This document shows positions 1 through 12,294 of a stretch of DNA of 64,000 nucleotides, piece after piece. This DNA is from Spisula solida (Eukaryota > Mollusca > Bivalvia > Venerida > Mactridae). The translations under genes and the position numbers were made by a program. Location of the stretch: positions 264,001 to 328,000 of the forward strand of contig OX365954.1 of the NCBI GenBank assembly GCA_947247005.1. Direction: 5' to 3'. Under the pieces are notes generated by a model. It did not search any database. It worked only from the letters and a program-made list of their open reading frames with translations, and was not told where the DNA came from. Position 1 is the stretch's first letter; every line of letters begins with the position of its first letter.

Positions 1-1537
1 ACACCAATCAAAAAGACCCAAAGGACATTTAATTCAGGGAATTTCAACGCACATCTTGAAAATGATGTCTGGAAAGTCAGTATCATAAATCTACATCCAA
101 GACAACATTTCTCCCCATCCCTTCTCCCCACTGCCTTATCTTGACTCAGGAAACATTCGTAAATCAATTGAGTCATAAAACCTTCAGTAAATAACATGCT
201 TTCTCCATTTCTGATCAAAGTCTATATTAACATGGTACCATTAATAAATGACATTTCTACATGTAAAAGAAATAATTAACAAGCATATTATGGCATTTCA
301 TACACCGCCAAGTCACAGCTTATCTAAGTACATAAATTACAAAAATTGAAGTTATGTAAGTATAACATAACATCTTGACTGCTGTGCTTCCAGAATTTAT
401 GTAATATCCTTGATATGCAAACTTCAATTTTATATCTTTTTTGATGAGATTTTTTAATGAGTAGAAATAAAATGTAAGCAAGAAGCAGTCAAATCCATGA
501 GTTCACGATCAACATACCTTCTATATTATAATACACAGTATAAGCGCAGGAATGCAGTAACTCATGTAATGGTTACGATGGAGTTTAGTGCACTTTGACT
601 CTCAACTGGTGATAATTATAATTATAACTGAGTACTTGAGTTATACTCCTGTTTTATTATCCCTTTGACTCCCTTTTTATAGTTCTAGAGAAAAATACCA
701 AACATTCGGTCACCAGTCACATGACTCACACGATTAGAACAGAACAGAACAGAACAAAATGAAACAGAACACTACAGCATCCTTATTACGACAAAACAGT
801 ACTCGACACGACTGTAATGTAACAATGAACTGAAACAGTTCACTGATCACCAAATAAAATTCTGAAAATTTCTCAAGTAATTAACTATAATACAATAAAA
901 AGTTTGTAAATTGTGTGCTTACATGTGCATTTACAAATTCTTCAGGCATTTTCCAATGTTTCGATCCTACCTGAGCGATTATACCAAACTCTTTAGAAAA
1001 GAACACAATACGTCCCTACTCAGGTATAGACACAATAAATCCCCTAGCATTATGGAAATCAACTTCTACAAACAGTAAACTGTTGCCAATCTGTTCATTT
1101 CATTAACTTATTGTTTCTACAAGATCAAGAAATTGGCATCCAACATCATCGTTCAAGGTCACTAGATACAATGTCAAGGTCATTTACAAAAATATGCAAA
1201 TTTAGCACTGTGACAAAATGGCCAACAAATTAACCTTGAAATTGTGTGTTTCTCCAAATTTTAATACAAAGTCATCTTAATCAAGAAACAACAGAGGTAA
1301 CCAAGGAGAACAAAAGCACTGGCCAGACATTAAGAGCTGCAAACTAGAAATCAGCGTGTAATTACTTCATTAATTTCTCATTAGATCAATTAACTGTCTA
1401 GGGAAAACAGGGTAAGCTTGTATCAATGATAAACAGCTGCATATAAAAAACACTGGCTCAAAGATCAGAGTATAATGTTCAAAGATTGGAATCAAGATTC
1501 TGTTCACTGAATGATAATAGTAAGGTAATGTACCATT
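1..1537. other. AT-rich stretch without recognisable genes
   Basis: No long open frame and no domain that I recognise. A pentamer run (AGAAC)4 lies at 736-755, followed by a looser copy. Two TCAAGGTCA-like half sites lie near 1150-1180. It could be intron or intergenic DNA. Confidence 0.6.
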
Positions 1538-3160
1538 TCCCCTGCGAAATGTAGTTCATGATTTCATGGACACTTGACTCCAATCAAGAAATGTTCATGA
1601 ACAGGTACTGATAAGTTCTTGAACCTGGTTCATGAACTTTTGGACATGAACTGTTCTTAAAATGTGTTCATGAACAGTTCATGAATTTTTGATGGATACT
1701 TAAGAGTTCATTAACTGTCCTTGATCCAGCCATAAAAAGTACCTGATGAACATTTCATGAACAATTATTTCTATACTGTTCTTAAACCATTCCTGAACTG
1801 TCCATCAATTAATTCATGAAAAGTTCTTAAAGTATTCATGAAAATTGACTTCCTGTCACATGTTGACGACATCACAGATTTTCAAAATGGCTGACAGCAA
1901 TGACATGTGCTGATGTTTGACAAATTTTAATGAGTGGTTTTATCTTAATATGTGATCTTATAAAAGGTAAGTTGCAGAGTTAAGCATGTCAAGTTTAAAA
2001 GTATCTTGTGTGACTTTAAATATCTAATTTTAAGAATAATTGTGTGAAAAATATAGGAAAACAAGTTAGCAAGTGGGTGGGGTACGCCTAGCATGAGGTT
2101 TTAAGAATTAGTATTCATGAAGTGTTCATGAAGTGTTCATGAAGTGTTCAAGAAACAATGCGTCTTTTTTTGTATGTTTATTTATTTATATCATATAAGG
2201 TTACTGTATACTGTCATAGATAAATGTAATATTTATTAATTGCTGATTTTTGTAAATTGAATAGTTGGTAGTTTTAAACTCTGTTAGTGTAGTTTTTGAA
2301 AAGCTTTTGAGCATGCATGTAAATATGAAAATGAGATATACCAAATAAAATATACTCAAACTGTTCAAAACAACAATGTGAACAGAAAATCATGTTGCAA
2401 AAGGTACAAAAGGTAGCTAAACTATTAATCTGATTTAGGCAAACAATTGTAATGATAAAATAACAATGTTCCAGTAGGTTTCATCTGATATTCAGGCACG
2501 TACATCATCCTTCAGCTATGTTCCCGATTTGCAACTTTTATGAACATGAATATACATACACAATGATTCTTTTCTCATTTTTAATATCATGAGGCAATCA
2601 TTGTACAAATAATATATTTACTATTTATACTTAAAACACATGTTGGACTTAGTCTTCATACACACAATAGAGCTTCATTTTATGCATTTTGATACACTTA
2701 GTTTATTTCATGGGTTGTTCATGAATACATTTATCTTCTTGATCTGTACACAAAATATGTTTGTCCTTGAAATTTTCATGAAAATTGTAATCATGAACAG
2801 TTCATGTCCAAAATATGAAGTCTAAATGAGACAATAGAGATATATAGCAAAAAGTTCATGAATTGTTCATGAACATTTATTTTCATGAACTGTACATAAA
2901 ATCAGTTTGTCCTTCAACAGTTCATGATTTATTGAAGAACATCTGTGCATGATTAGTACTTAAAAAATCCTTGATGGTATGACTCATGCCCTGTTCATGA
3001 ACCATGCCCAGTTCATGAATCAATATTTCATGGTCACTTCAAGAAAAGTCTCATTTAGAGTTCAAGGATTTTTATGATTTTTTCATGATATATGGAAATG
3101 AACTATTCATGTATATTTCATGAAAAATTCATGAACTGTAACAGTTCATTTCACAGGGGA
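1538..3160. mobile_element. Palindrome-dense element with short inverted ends
   Basis: The ends carry near-perfect inverted repeats: cccctgcgaaatg at 1539-1551 and catttcacagggg at 3147-3159, with one mismatch between the arms. Between them the 8-bp palindrome TTCATGAA occurs about 19 times by eye, often preceded by G or followed by C. It clusters at 1585-1840, 2110-2145 and 2720-3140, with an ordinary AT-rich middle. There is no coding potential beyond a 61-codon open frame. Inverted ends plus subterminal repeats suggest a non-autonomous DNA element or foldback element. I see no clear target-site duplication, so the limits are provisional. The alternative is a decayed satellite of TTCATGAAC-type units. 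Confidence 0.45.
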
Positions 3161-3216
3161 TATCACTGCACAGGTGGTTTATGTAAGGTGCATTGTCAGA
3201 TATATCATTTATCATT

Positions 3217-3880
3217 CCTCACAGCATATATAGCCAGTCAGGTCCTCACAGCATATATAGCAAGTCAGGTCCTCACAGCATATATAGCCAGTCAGGTCCT
3301 CACGACAGCATATATAGCCAGTCAGGTCCTCACGACAGCATATATAGCCAGTCAGGTCCTCACAGCATATATAGCCGGTCATGTCCTCACAGCATATATA
3401 GCCAGGCAGGTCCTCACAGCATATATAGCCAGTCAGGTCCTCACAGCATAGACAGTCAGGTCCTCACAGCATATATAGCCAGTCAGGTCCTCACAGCATA
3501 TATAGCCAGTCAGGAGTGTCATTCCTCACAGCATAGCCAGTCAGGTCCTCACAGCATATATAGCCAGCCAGGTCCTCACAGCATAGCCAGTCAGGTCCTC
3601 ACAGCATATATAGCCAGTCAGGTCCTCACAAAGCATATATAGCCAGTCAGGTCCTCACAGCATATATAGCCAGTCAGGAGTGTCATTCCTCACCGCATAG
3701 CCAGTCAGGTCCTCACAGCATATATAGCCAGTCAGGTCCTCACAGCATATATAGCCAGTCAGGAGTGTCATTCCTCACAGCATAGCCAGTCAGGTCCTCA
3801 CAGCATATATAGCCAGTCAGGTCCTCACAGCATATATAGCCAGTCAGGTCCACACAGCATATATAGCCAGTCAGGAGTGC
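3217..3880. repeat. 27-bp minisatellite, about 24 units
   Basis: The unit begins cctcacagcatatatagcca and ends gtcaggt. Most copies are nearly identical. Some carry an extra cga (near 3302 and 3332) and some lack the tatata core. A variant block with ggagtgtcattcctca followed by a shortened unit recurs near 3513, 3676 and 3761, which indicates higher-order amplification. Because 27 is a multiple of three, overlapping open frames of 119 and 149 codons run through it. They are by-products of the repeat. Confidence 0.95.
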
Positions 3881-5060
3881 CAAATGAAAGGACCAGTATA
3901 CTCATACAGCTATATATAAGCAAGGGTCTAACCACTCACATCTTGCTGTGGTGTATGACATCTAAGCACAGGCCACTGTTGCCCAGTGAAGAGTGAAGGA
4001 GACATGAGCAGTTTAATTACTACTTGCTGGGGGAGGGGTTATAAACCCAGGCCCGATGATGCATTATCAGTTATTAGACCCCCCCCCCCCCCCCCCGGCT
4101 TCAAAGCCTGACACCCTGGTATATAAGGATCCTTGACAACACAGGTCTGAACTCTACACTAGGTCTCTTAGCTAGTAATAAACCCAATAAAACATTAATT
4201 AGCATATTATTATAAACTCACTCAGAGACTTAATTAAAACACTTATAAACCCTGGATGATGCAAGTACAATTTTAGATATGTTTTATATATGTGAAGAGG
4301 GTATATCCCGGCCGATTGTTTGGTACACTGTACCTTGTTCTATACAGGTGAAGTAATACATTCCTAATTTCCCAATCATCCCGAGTCAGTCTGTCATTCA
4401 TTAATAATACATTTATTAAGAACATAACTTTGGGCATTAAACAGTAAGTTTATGTATCTTCAAATGTCTAATATTGTATCAAAACACGTGAATAATGATA
4501 TAAACTGACTGTTTGTATATATGTGTATAGACATCATGTTCCAATTGTAAAAACCTGGTAGTTTGTATAAAACTGCATCAAATATATATAGCGAATATAC
4601 GTGAGAGGAAACATGTAGAAGCAGCAGAATCTCGGTATGAATCCTGATACCCCGCTTCTCAGTTCCGTCAGAGAACCATGCACACCATTAATACTCAATA
4701 ATAACAATACCCAGTACACTTCTATCACAGTGCATTGAATTAATCCAGGCTCTCCCTTCTGGTAATATAGTACCTTTAAGTAGCAACACAAGCTATGCAG
4801 GGGTGTAGAAAAGTTTTCATGTAGCCAGTTAATCTTCAAATGTAGGCGGCAATGGTTTGAAATCTCACTTACCGTAAAGTAACAAAGAAGAAAATGTCAA
4901 AAAGTAGCCAGCAAGCATGTTTAAATAGCCAGTGGATTTTACTGCCTCCGGTTCATTTCTACACCTCTGGCTATGCCCAATCCTCCATCCCAGGAATTAA
5001 GTAAATATTACCAAAGGGAAAGGTCACAATGTGTGGAAAGGTCACAATGTGTCACAGCCT
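3881..5060. other. Non-coding stretch after the 27-bp array
   Basis: No gene recognised. It contains a poly-C tract (4079-4096) and a short direct repeat of gtggaaaggtcacaat-type sequence just before the SINE at 5061. A 101-codon minus-strand frame at 4534-4839 has no recognisable motif. Confidence 0.5.
4079..4096. repeat. Poly-C (poly-G) homopolymer of 18
   Basis: Eighteen consecutive C residues. The exact length is likely to vary between individuals or to be a sequencing uncertainty. The opposite strand is an uninterrupted G run. Confidence 0.9.
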
Positions 5061-5310
5061 CCTCGATAGCCTTGTGGTTGAGCGTTTGCTTCGAGTGCGG
5101 GAGGTCTCGGGTTCGATCCCTGGTCGCGTCATACCAAAGACGAAATAAAAATGGTACCAGAAACTCCCTTGCTAGACGCTCAGCATAAAAGGGAAACTGG
5201 CTTCTCTTCTCTCATACCCTAATGGCGATGGATAACATCAGGAATGAGGTGACGAGAGTGATTAATATAAGTTGGAAAAACTTGTTTCACAATCGACCTT
5301 AAATAAATTA
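5061..5310 (+). mobile_element. tRNA-derived SINE
   Basis: The head at 5061-5130 looks like a tRNA gene. It has an A-box-like TAGCCTTGTGGTTGAGC near 5068-5084 and a near-consensus B box GGTTCGATCCC at about 5110-5120. The spacing fits RNA polymerase III internal promoters. A body of about 130 bp follows (ggaaactggcttctctt, then aatggcgatggataacat), then a 3' end with aaacttgtttcacaatcgac and an aaataaatta tail. Head, body and A-rich tail is the usual SINE layout. The body resembles molluscan SINEs from memory, but I cannot name the family. It is not a functional tRNA, because the acceptor stem does not pair. Confidence 0.75.
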
Positions 5311-6420
5311 GTATAAACTAATGTGTCAGTATAATGACAGGCATTTCTAAATGTGTCAGTACCAGTGACATATATGTCAGTAACAGAACCAGTTAAAGTG
5401 AAGGGGGGTGATCAATAATAGTGCAACCTGTGGTAAGTGGTCGGGTTATTTGTCCAATGGGAGTGGTTATGTTGGACAAATTTCGTATTACATAGAGAAG
5501 AGAAAGGTATAATAATGGTGGTACATTACTGTTACATGTATATTATTATTACCCGGGAATTATCAAACAATCATTTTTAGATTATAACAATCATTAACTG
5601 TCTGAAAATTATAATAAGCTTCATAATAATATCTTCCCCAAAAATATTTAAATTCCTTATTTATTGATGTTCCTTCCAGATGGGAATCATTACAAACAAC
5701 ATATAACTTGGTACACTAGCTGTGATGGCAGTGGTCTACAGGGCGTGCAAGCATCAGTGATTATACCACCACATAATAAAACACTAATTCCGCCTACAGG
5801 GCGTGGACAGAAGGTACAACCGCCACCACACAATAAAACCATCATTAAATCCCCCAGTAAGTTATTTCTGGAACAGACATAAAATGGATAGAAGCACCAG
5901 CACCTGTTCAGTCATATTCAAATCACCACAAAATTTTAAATTGAAAAAATCTTTAACTAAATCAAAGGATTTCTTTGTAGTTAAAACGCTGAATGTATCC
6001 ACTAAAAGCATCCCACTAACTAATTAACGATGAGTCAGATATAATACACCATGATCTGTCGGATAACTTTTTGTTTTTGAAAATTTGCAAAATTAATGTA
6101 GAACCTACAACAACAATGTATTGATAATGCAGCATGCAGGGGTTGTTAACATTAGAGGTTTGTCTGGCAAGAGTCTTAACAAGCTTTTTATCACCTGTCG
6201 AAAATTGTAGACAGCTTCAATACCAAAGATATGAGGATTATTCATATAAATGGAATGATAGTTAGTAAATTCATACACCCTTTCTCTCATTATATAACAT
6301 TCCTCGACTAATACTATGATCTCAAATTAAGCTTGCACAAATAGGTAAATTGGCAAGTCACTCACAACCCAATACACTTAATTTCAAATACAAAAATTTA
6401 TGTACATGAAAAACATATTG
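5311..6420. other. AT-rich stretch without genes
   Basis: A short imperfect direct repeat (cacataataaaacac and cacacaataaaacc, with a shared acagggcgtg) lies near 5738-5842. Nothing else is recognised. Confidence 0.5.
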
Positions 6421-6803
6421 AGCAATAAGTTTGGCAGTGCTTTTCGCTTTACCCACAAGTCTGAGAATTGAGTGCTTTTCCCTTTACCTATGAGTCCAAG
6501 AATCGAGCAACTAAACTTTGGCAATGCTTTTTGCTTTACCTATAAGTCTGAGAATTGAGCAATAAGTTTGGCAATGCTTTTTGTTTTACCTATGAGTCTG
6601 AGAATTGAGCAATAAGTTTGGCAGTGCCTTTTGTTTTACCTATGAGTCTGAGAATTGAGCAATAAGTTTGGCAGTGCTTTTTGTTTTACCTATGAGTCTG
6701 AGAATTGAGCAATAAGTTTGGCAGTGCCTTTTGCTTTACCTATGAGTCTGAGAATTGAGCAATAAGTTTGGCAGTGCTTTTTGTTTTACATACAAGTCCG
6801 AGA
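6421..6803. repeat. 50-bp minisatellite, about 7.5 units
   Basis: The unit starts aataagtttggcagtgcttt and continues through ttttacctatgagtctgaga to attgagc. Starts at 6561, 6611, 6661, 6711 and 6761 are exactly 50 bp apart. The left edge near 6421-6540 is more degenerate, with one shortened unit. Confidence 0.95.
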
Positions 6804-6991
6804 AAATCACTCAATGTGAAAAGAAGAAAGTTATAAAACATGCTTCTTGGATCCCTGCTATGAACAATTGAAAAGCCTGCATGATAAATCACTGGTAGGT
6901 ATATGATACCATGTATTTTTATTGTTGTGAAGGCTGAAACAACAATGAGAGGTACATAAAATCTACCTTCTGCCAAGTTTCTTTGTACTAC

Positions 6992-7048
6992 ATCAACAAC
7001 AGAATGTATCAACAACAGAATGTATCAACAACAGAATGTATCAACAGC
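6992..7048. repeat. 16-bp tandem repeat, about 3.5 units
   Basis: The unit atcaacaacagaatgt is repeated perfectly three times, then partially. Confidence 0.9.
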
Positions 7049-8084
7049 ACTGAGTTGGGCGTACTCACATAAAACAGGATTTAATCAACAAACTATGTTT
7101 CCTTGTCACTTTAACACATGTCCAAAGATTCAAACCAAATTGCAATAGAGAGATCATGTCGTATACAGGAACATATAAGTAAATATATGTAGTAAATGCC
7201 TCCTCAGTCGCGGATCCCAGGAAAACATTCCCTGAGGTAATATTTGGTGTTGAAGAGGTGCATGGGTCAAAATCAACAATGGAATTTGCAAATTAAGGAT
7301 TTGTCTTGCTGACTTTTCATTATGAGATTGTAATGGAGTGGGATACAGTTCTCACTAAGAAAGCACTTTTTTGCACCTTAACAAAAGCTGTGCTAAAAGC
7401 TGACAGTAATATATATCCATGTATCCACTAGAAGCAAAGCTTTGTCAAGTAAGCATGAAGTGCTTATTCTGCCTGTGGCCATACTTAATGCTATCTTAGC
7501 TTATGTAGTTTTTGGTTCAAGTACAAGCAGATTAACAAATCAATGACAATCAACACTAAAATAACATAACAATAATGAAAGTTTAATTAATGCTATGTAA
7601 TTACATCATGCTGTTGTGCACCAGTACAGAAGTGAAATTATCTGCAAGCGTTGATCTATCATATCAAAGCATGCAAATCAACAATCTGTGACCTCCTTAA
7701 TATTTGGCCAATTGATTTGCATTCATACAATTATAGTCAAACCTGTGCATAGACCACCTGAATTAAGCAATCACTTGTCTTAAAGCAACCAATATTATAC
7801 AATATAATGCATAAGTATTATTACAGTACAGTACAAAGCAACATCCATTGGGAGCTGCAAAGTATGCCATATACATAACATCTCATTAAGTCACAACAAA
7901 CACCAACAACACATGAACAACAATGTACATGACTAGGTGAATGTCATAGTGATAGTCATAGAACTTGCACAACCTATGTAGTCAGTAATACACAGGCAGT
8001 GTACCACTATGATTCTAAAACATTTCAGCAATTTGTCAGCATCAGATGTAAACAGATCAATATGAGCCTACATGGTATATCATG
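7049..8084. other. AT-rich stretch with one dispersed-repeat fragment
   Basis: At 7738-7800, gtcaaacctgtgcatagacc followed by caatcacttgtcttaaagca resembles the 'cctgt...aaagcaacc' repeat family also seen near 29605, 34640, 37490 and 57945. No gene is seen. Confidence 0.45.
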
Positions 8085-8775
8085 TATGTTAGTCCTAGAC
8101 AGAACTCAAGGTAAAATATAAACCAGGGCAATCAGAGATATATGTAAGTCCTAGACAGAACTCAAGGTGGAATATAAACCAGGGCAATCAGCGATATATG
8201 TAAGTCCTAAAGTCCTAGACAGAACTCAAGGTAGAATATAAACCAGGGCAATCAGCGATATATGTAAGTCCTAAAGTCCTAGACAGAACTCAAGGTGGAA
8301 TATAAACCAGGGCAATCAGCGATATATGTAAGTCCTAGACAGGACTCAAGGTAGAATATAAACCCCCTCAATCAGCGATATATGTAAGTCCTAGACAGAA
8401 CACAAGGTAGAATATAAACCAGGGCAATCAGAGATATATGTAAGTCCTAGACAGAACTCAAGGTGGAATATAAACCAGGGCAATCAGCGATATATGTAAG
8501 TCCTAAAGTCCTAGACAGAACACAAGGTAGAATATAAACCAGGGCAATCAGCGATATATGTTAGTCCTAGACAGAACTCAAGGTAGAATATAAACCAGGG
8601 CAATCAGCGATATATGTAAGTCCTAGACAGGACTCAAGGTAGAATATAAACCAGGGCAATCAGCGATATATGTAAGTCCTAGACAGGACTCAAGGTAGAA
8701 TATAAACCAGGGCAATCAGCGATATATGCAAGTCCTAGACAGAACTCAAGGTAGAATATAAACCAGGGCAATCAG
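8085..8775. repeat. 56/64-bp minisatellite, about 12 units
   Basis: The unit begins agtcctagacagaactcaag, continues gtagaatataaaccagggca and ends atcagcgatatatgta. Some copies carry an extra agtcctaa that lengthens the junction by 8 bp, giving two length classes. One unit (near 8360) has ccccct in place of cagggc. Copies are highly similar, which suggests recent homogenisation. Confidence 0.95.
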
Positions 8776-10195
8776 AAATGATAACAGCCAAAGTACTACT
8801 GTAATATGATTAAATCTCCTGGCATGGCCATATATAGTCAGCTACATTGTACAATTTAACACACCTGTACAAGTCTCGATATCACATTATACAAACTCTC
8901 AAGTCTAACTTTACGATCATCAACACCTTTAATTCTGTTCCAGCCAGAGATATTGCTTTCGACTATAGCTGTGATCATCACATATTTGAAGCAAGGATAC
9001 AAAGACGGACAAGCAGCCAGTCAATTGAATGCGCCACAATTAATTTATATACATACAACCTCTACAAGGGAAATCTAAACAAGGTCTGTGTGTTAGATGA
9101 CCAGATATTGCTCACACCATACTAGAGTGCCTTATAATTACTTAAGTTTCATAAAGAGGATGTATCAACTTTTCCTTTGATTTGACCTTATTTACTTGGT
9201 TTTTTTACCACATATGACCGGCTTTTGACCACAACCTAGATGCATGTGTCATTTAGGCAATCACAGAAGCTCACCATGTCACATTACCACAAGACATGCT
9301 CTTCAACAAATTCTGTCAGACAATGACCCAACTCTGTTGAAAATTGGTATCAGCTGAACTACATATCATACAGAAACACACATCATATGCTGCATATACA
9401 CATTCCTGTAAAGTTTCATGATCAAATAACAGTGTATATATTACATGTACATACTAGACCCCCCTCAAAGGTTGACAACCACTTGCACCCTCCTTCCTCC
9501 ACCCCCCACATGGAATAGACACTTTAATAGTAACAATCTAATAAACCATTTCCACCATAACATTATAAACCCAGGTCAAAAGTAGAAATATTAAAAGCTG
9601 TTGTTTACAGTATACACACATGTATAATGACAACAGTATATTAAACTGCATGTATATGCTTACAAAGTTTGAATATATAATACACAATTTCAAATTCCCA
9701 AATGCACATTTCAAATCCAAATCATTATGAATATAGCTTAGCTTGAAATGGTTGCAAGTATAAGTCTATCCATGTCCCAATTGATACTAAATTCTTATAA
9801 AAGCATGTTATTATACGGAGTAACAAACCATTGCGATCTATTTTGTCAAAATTAGGATCCAGAATTGCTGAAGAAAACCAATCCAAAAACCTTAATCACA
9901 CGAATATGATAATAATAAACTTACAATCATAATTCACATAACAAAAAGTATGAAACATTACATAAAGATTCATAACGTAATTCCTGGTTTTTCATTTGTT
10001 ATCCAGTACATACAGTTTATGCTGTAAAAACCTATTCTCTTGATAGTATAACATTTTTCTTATCTTTATAGTTCTTCCAGGTTAATTGATAAAACATGAT
10101 TATTCACATTCCATAACTTATTATAGCTCTTTTTATCAGAAATCAAGTAAAAATAAAAATAAAATTTTGCAATGGTTACTTAAAACCAGTCATAC
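8776..10195. other. AT-rich stretch without genes
   Basis: A 92-codon frame (8847-9125) has no recognisable motif. Near 9240-9300, gtcatttaggcaatcacaga followed by agctcaccatgtcac looks like part of a dispersed repeat, but I cannot place it. Confidence 0.4.
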
Positions 10196-10315
10196 GTATA
10201 TTATTATTAAGTTTAATACATAACGAATATCATTATTAAGTTTTAAATACCTTACGATTATTATTATTAAGTTTAATATATTACGAATATTACTATTAAG
10301 TTTAATACATAATTT
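10196..10315. repeat. Degenerate AT-rich tandem repeat, about 4 units
   Basis: attattaagtttaatacata followed by acgaatat recurs at roughly 30-bp spacing with substitutions and small indels. Confidence 0.75.
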
Positions 10316-11990
10316 ATTTTAGAATAAATATATTTTGGCAACCATGATATCGAAGCTTTAAGTGCCTCCTATATCATCATAAACTTTTATGTAAATATAC
10401 AGTTTTTAAAAATTGTAAAAAATGGATTACCTTGAAACCAGAATTAGGTAATGTCCCACACTATTATAGCTTTGAGAGGTACATATATATGATTGCTACT
10501 GGTATATACTCCAGGAAATGTTATACATTCTCCAGCAATGATCACCCAATATTACCAGCACAGACACAGACTGGAGAGGGGAGAGTGTTTCTCTATGCAA
10601 TGCATCACAATATTCTACTCTAGTTGTGAAGTATTACCAGTCTATGTATCCAGCTTGTTGCTTAGGCGACAACATTTTCAGCTCTAAGTTTACGTCTGCG
10701 CTATTTTTATATATATTTAAGTCAAACCTGCATTAACCCTTTACTTTATAGCTACCTTTGAGTGAGTTTGTTTTAGTGTCAAAATATACATAATATCTGA
10801 ATTGACCTGTTTTGAGGATGCAACAATCTTAGTGTCGGAAACTACTTGTAAGAAGATTACTATTTATCTACGGTATAAATGATTAAGCTGGTATCTACAT
10901 TGCATACAAAAAATCTCCATAATGGTTATTTGTGAATTATTAATACTAAAATATTTCATACAGGATAAAATTTAATGTGTTATTTGATATAATCAAATAA
11001 TTGTGTTGCTATTGAGTAAAGGGCTAATAAGCTGCCAGTCAGGAATTCATCAAATGTTTTTGGCTGTTAATTAACACGTGTACATGTAGCTGCTGTTTGG
11101 AAATTCTCAAATTTTTCACTTGCCCATATGGGCCAGATGGACTGAAAATCCACTTGCACGAACACTAAATCTACTAGCCCAGGAAAACACAAAAAAGCTG
11201 CAAAATTTCAGGTTCATTCATTTATTTATCTTTTCAAGGATTTGAGTACTAGGTTTAATTCATTGTTTGTTAATTAAATCATTTTTGGTCAGTAATTCAT
11301 CATTGTTTGTAGGTAAAATAAGGCACTTAATATTATTTTCTTGTGATAATTTTGCACTTGCCTGTTGGCAAGCTGGATGGAAAAATCAACTTGCCCGCAG
11401 GCAAAAAAGCCCCAGTCAGACAGGACTTCCACACCCCTGCTGCTTAATTGATGTGACTGCTAAAACTTAAGTTACTGCATGCATAATTGGACAAGATCAG
11501 TTCAACAACTGTCAGTGATTGAAACTAGTCTGAAGTTAGAGTCTGAATCAGCCAAATGTTGGTAATCCGGAGCCTTGGGGGTAATACACTGGAATTCAGA
11601 TTAAAAGATGACATTTTTGCAAGTTGTGAACTTTAGGAGAAAGGAATCTAGCAGAGATAAAACACTTATATAGCTTTGACTGCAGCCTGAGTCTGGCCTG
11701 ACCTCCCCAACATATTGTGTCTGGCCTGACCTTCCCAGCCTCAATTGTGTGACATTTACATGCAATTCAGCTAATAAAAATTTATATGAAATTTGATTTC
11801 TCCTGGAAAAGCTTTGATAAGATATAATAAGATTTGTTCAGCAAATGATGTGTGAATACTACTGATTACAGGAACCGGGAACCAGTCAAGCAGAAGACAT
11901 TCTTCCCTAGAAATAACACAAATCTATAACCCTATTTCCTCCTATGCTATAAATTCTGTACATTGGGATAGACGCAACAGTGTAAATAAC
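10316..11990. other. Non-coding stretch with a diverged sequence pair
   Basis: Two related segments occur. One, near 11115-11160, has cacttgcccatatgggcca and tggactgaaaatccacttgc. The other, near 11350-11405, has cacttgcctgttggcaagc and tggatggaaaaatcaacttg. They are probably diverged copies of one repeat. No gene is recognised; the small open frames at 10432-10687 show nothing familiar. Confidence 0.4.
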
Positions 11991-11991
11991 T

Positions 11992-12050
11992 GGCAAACAA
12001 CATAATAGATGGCAAACAACATCATAGATGGCAAACAACATCGTAGACCA
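11992..12050. repeat. 19-bp tandem repeat, 3 units
   Basis: The unit ggcaaacaacatcatagat occurs three times with single-base changes, directly left of the MITE at 12071. Confidence 0.85.
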
Positions 12051-12070
12051 AATAATATAAGATTGCATAA

Positions 12071-12291
12071 AGCCTAGGTCCCATTGAGGAATTCCACATC
12101 GGCGATGTTCTCCCGATTTCTTCCTATATCACCCGATTCATCACAATTCCTTCTGATATCACAAACTGTCTCATGACTTCCCCAAAGCTTCCCCTAGACC
12201 ACGAGGAACCTGTTCCCGATGTCCTGAGAGCACATTAATTTAAATCGGGAGTGTATCACAGAGGCAAAAAACCCTCCATGGGACCTAGGCT
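12071..12291. mobile_element. MITE, PIF/Harbinger-like
   Basis: The element is 221 bp. It starts agcctaggtcccattgagg and ends cctccatgggacctaggct, nearly perfect inverted repeats of each other. The trinucleotide TAA flanks both ends (12068-12070 and 12292-12294), as expected for the TWA target duplication of PIF/Harbinger transposons. The interior has cccgattt and aaatcggga segments that could fold. It encodes nothing, so it would need a transposase from elsewhere. Related internal sequence occurs at 24640-25470. Family assignment rests on the duplication and the end structure only. Confidence 0.7.
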
Positions 12292-12294
12292 TAA

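Noticed and set aside
4079..4096. G-quadruplex regulatory element
   Set aside because: A homopolymer could form one, but with no gene nearby and doubtful length there is nothing to support a role.
5061..5130. Functional tRNA gene
   Set aside because: The A and B boxes are present, but the acceptor stem does not pair and a SINE body follows.
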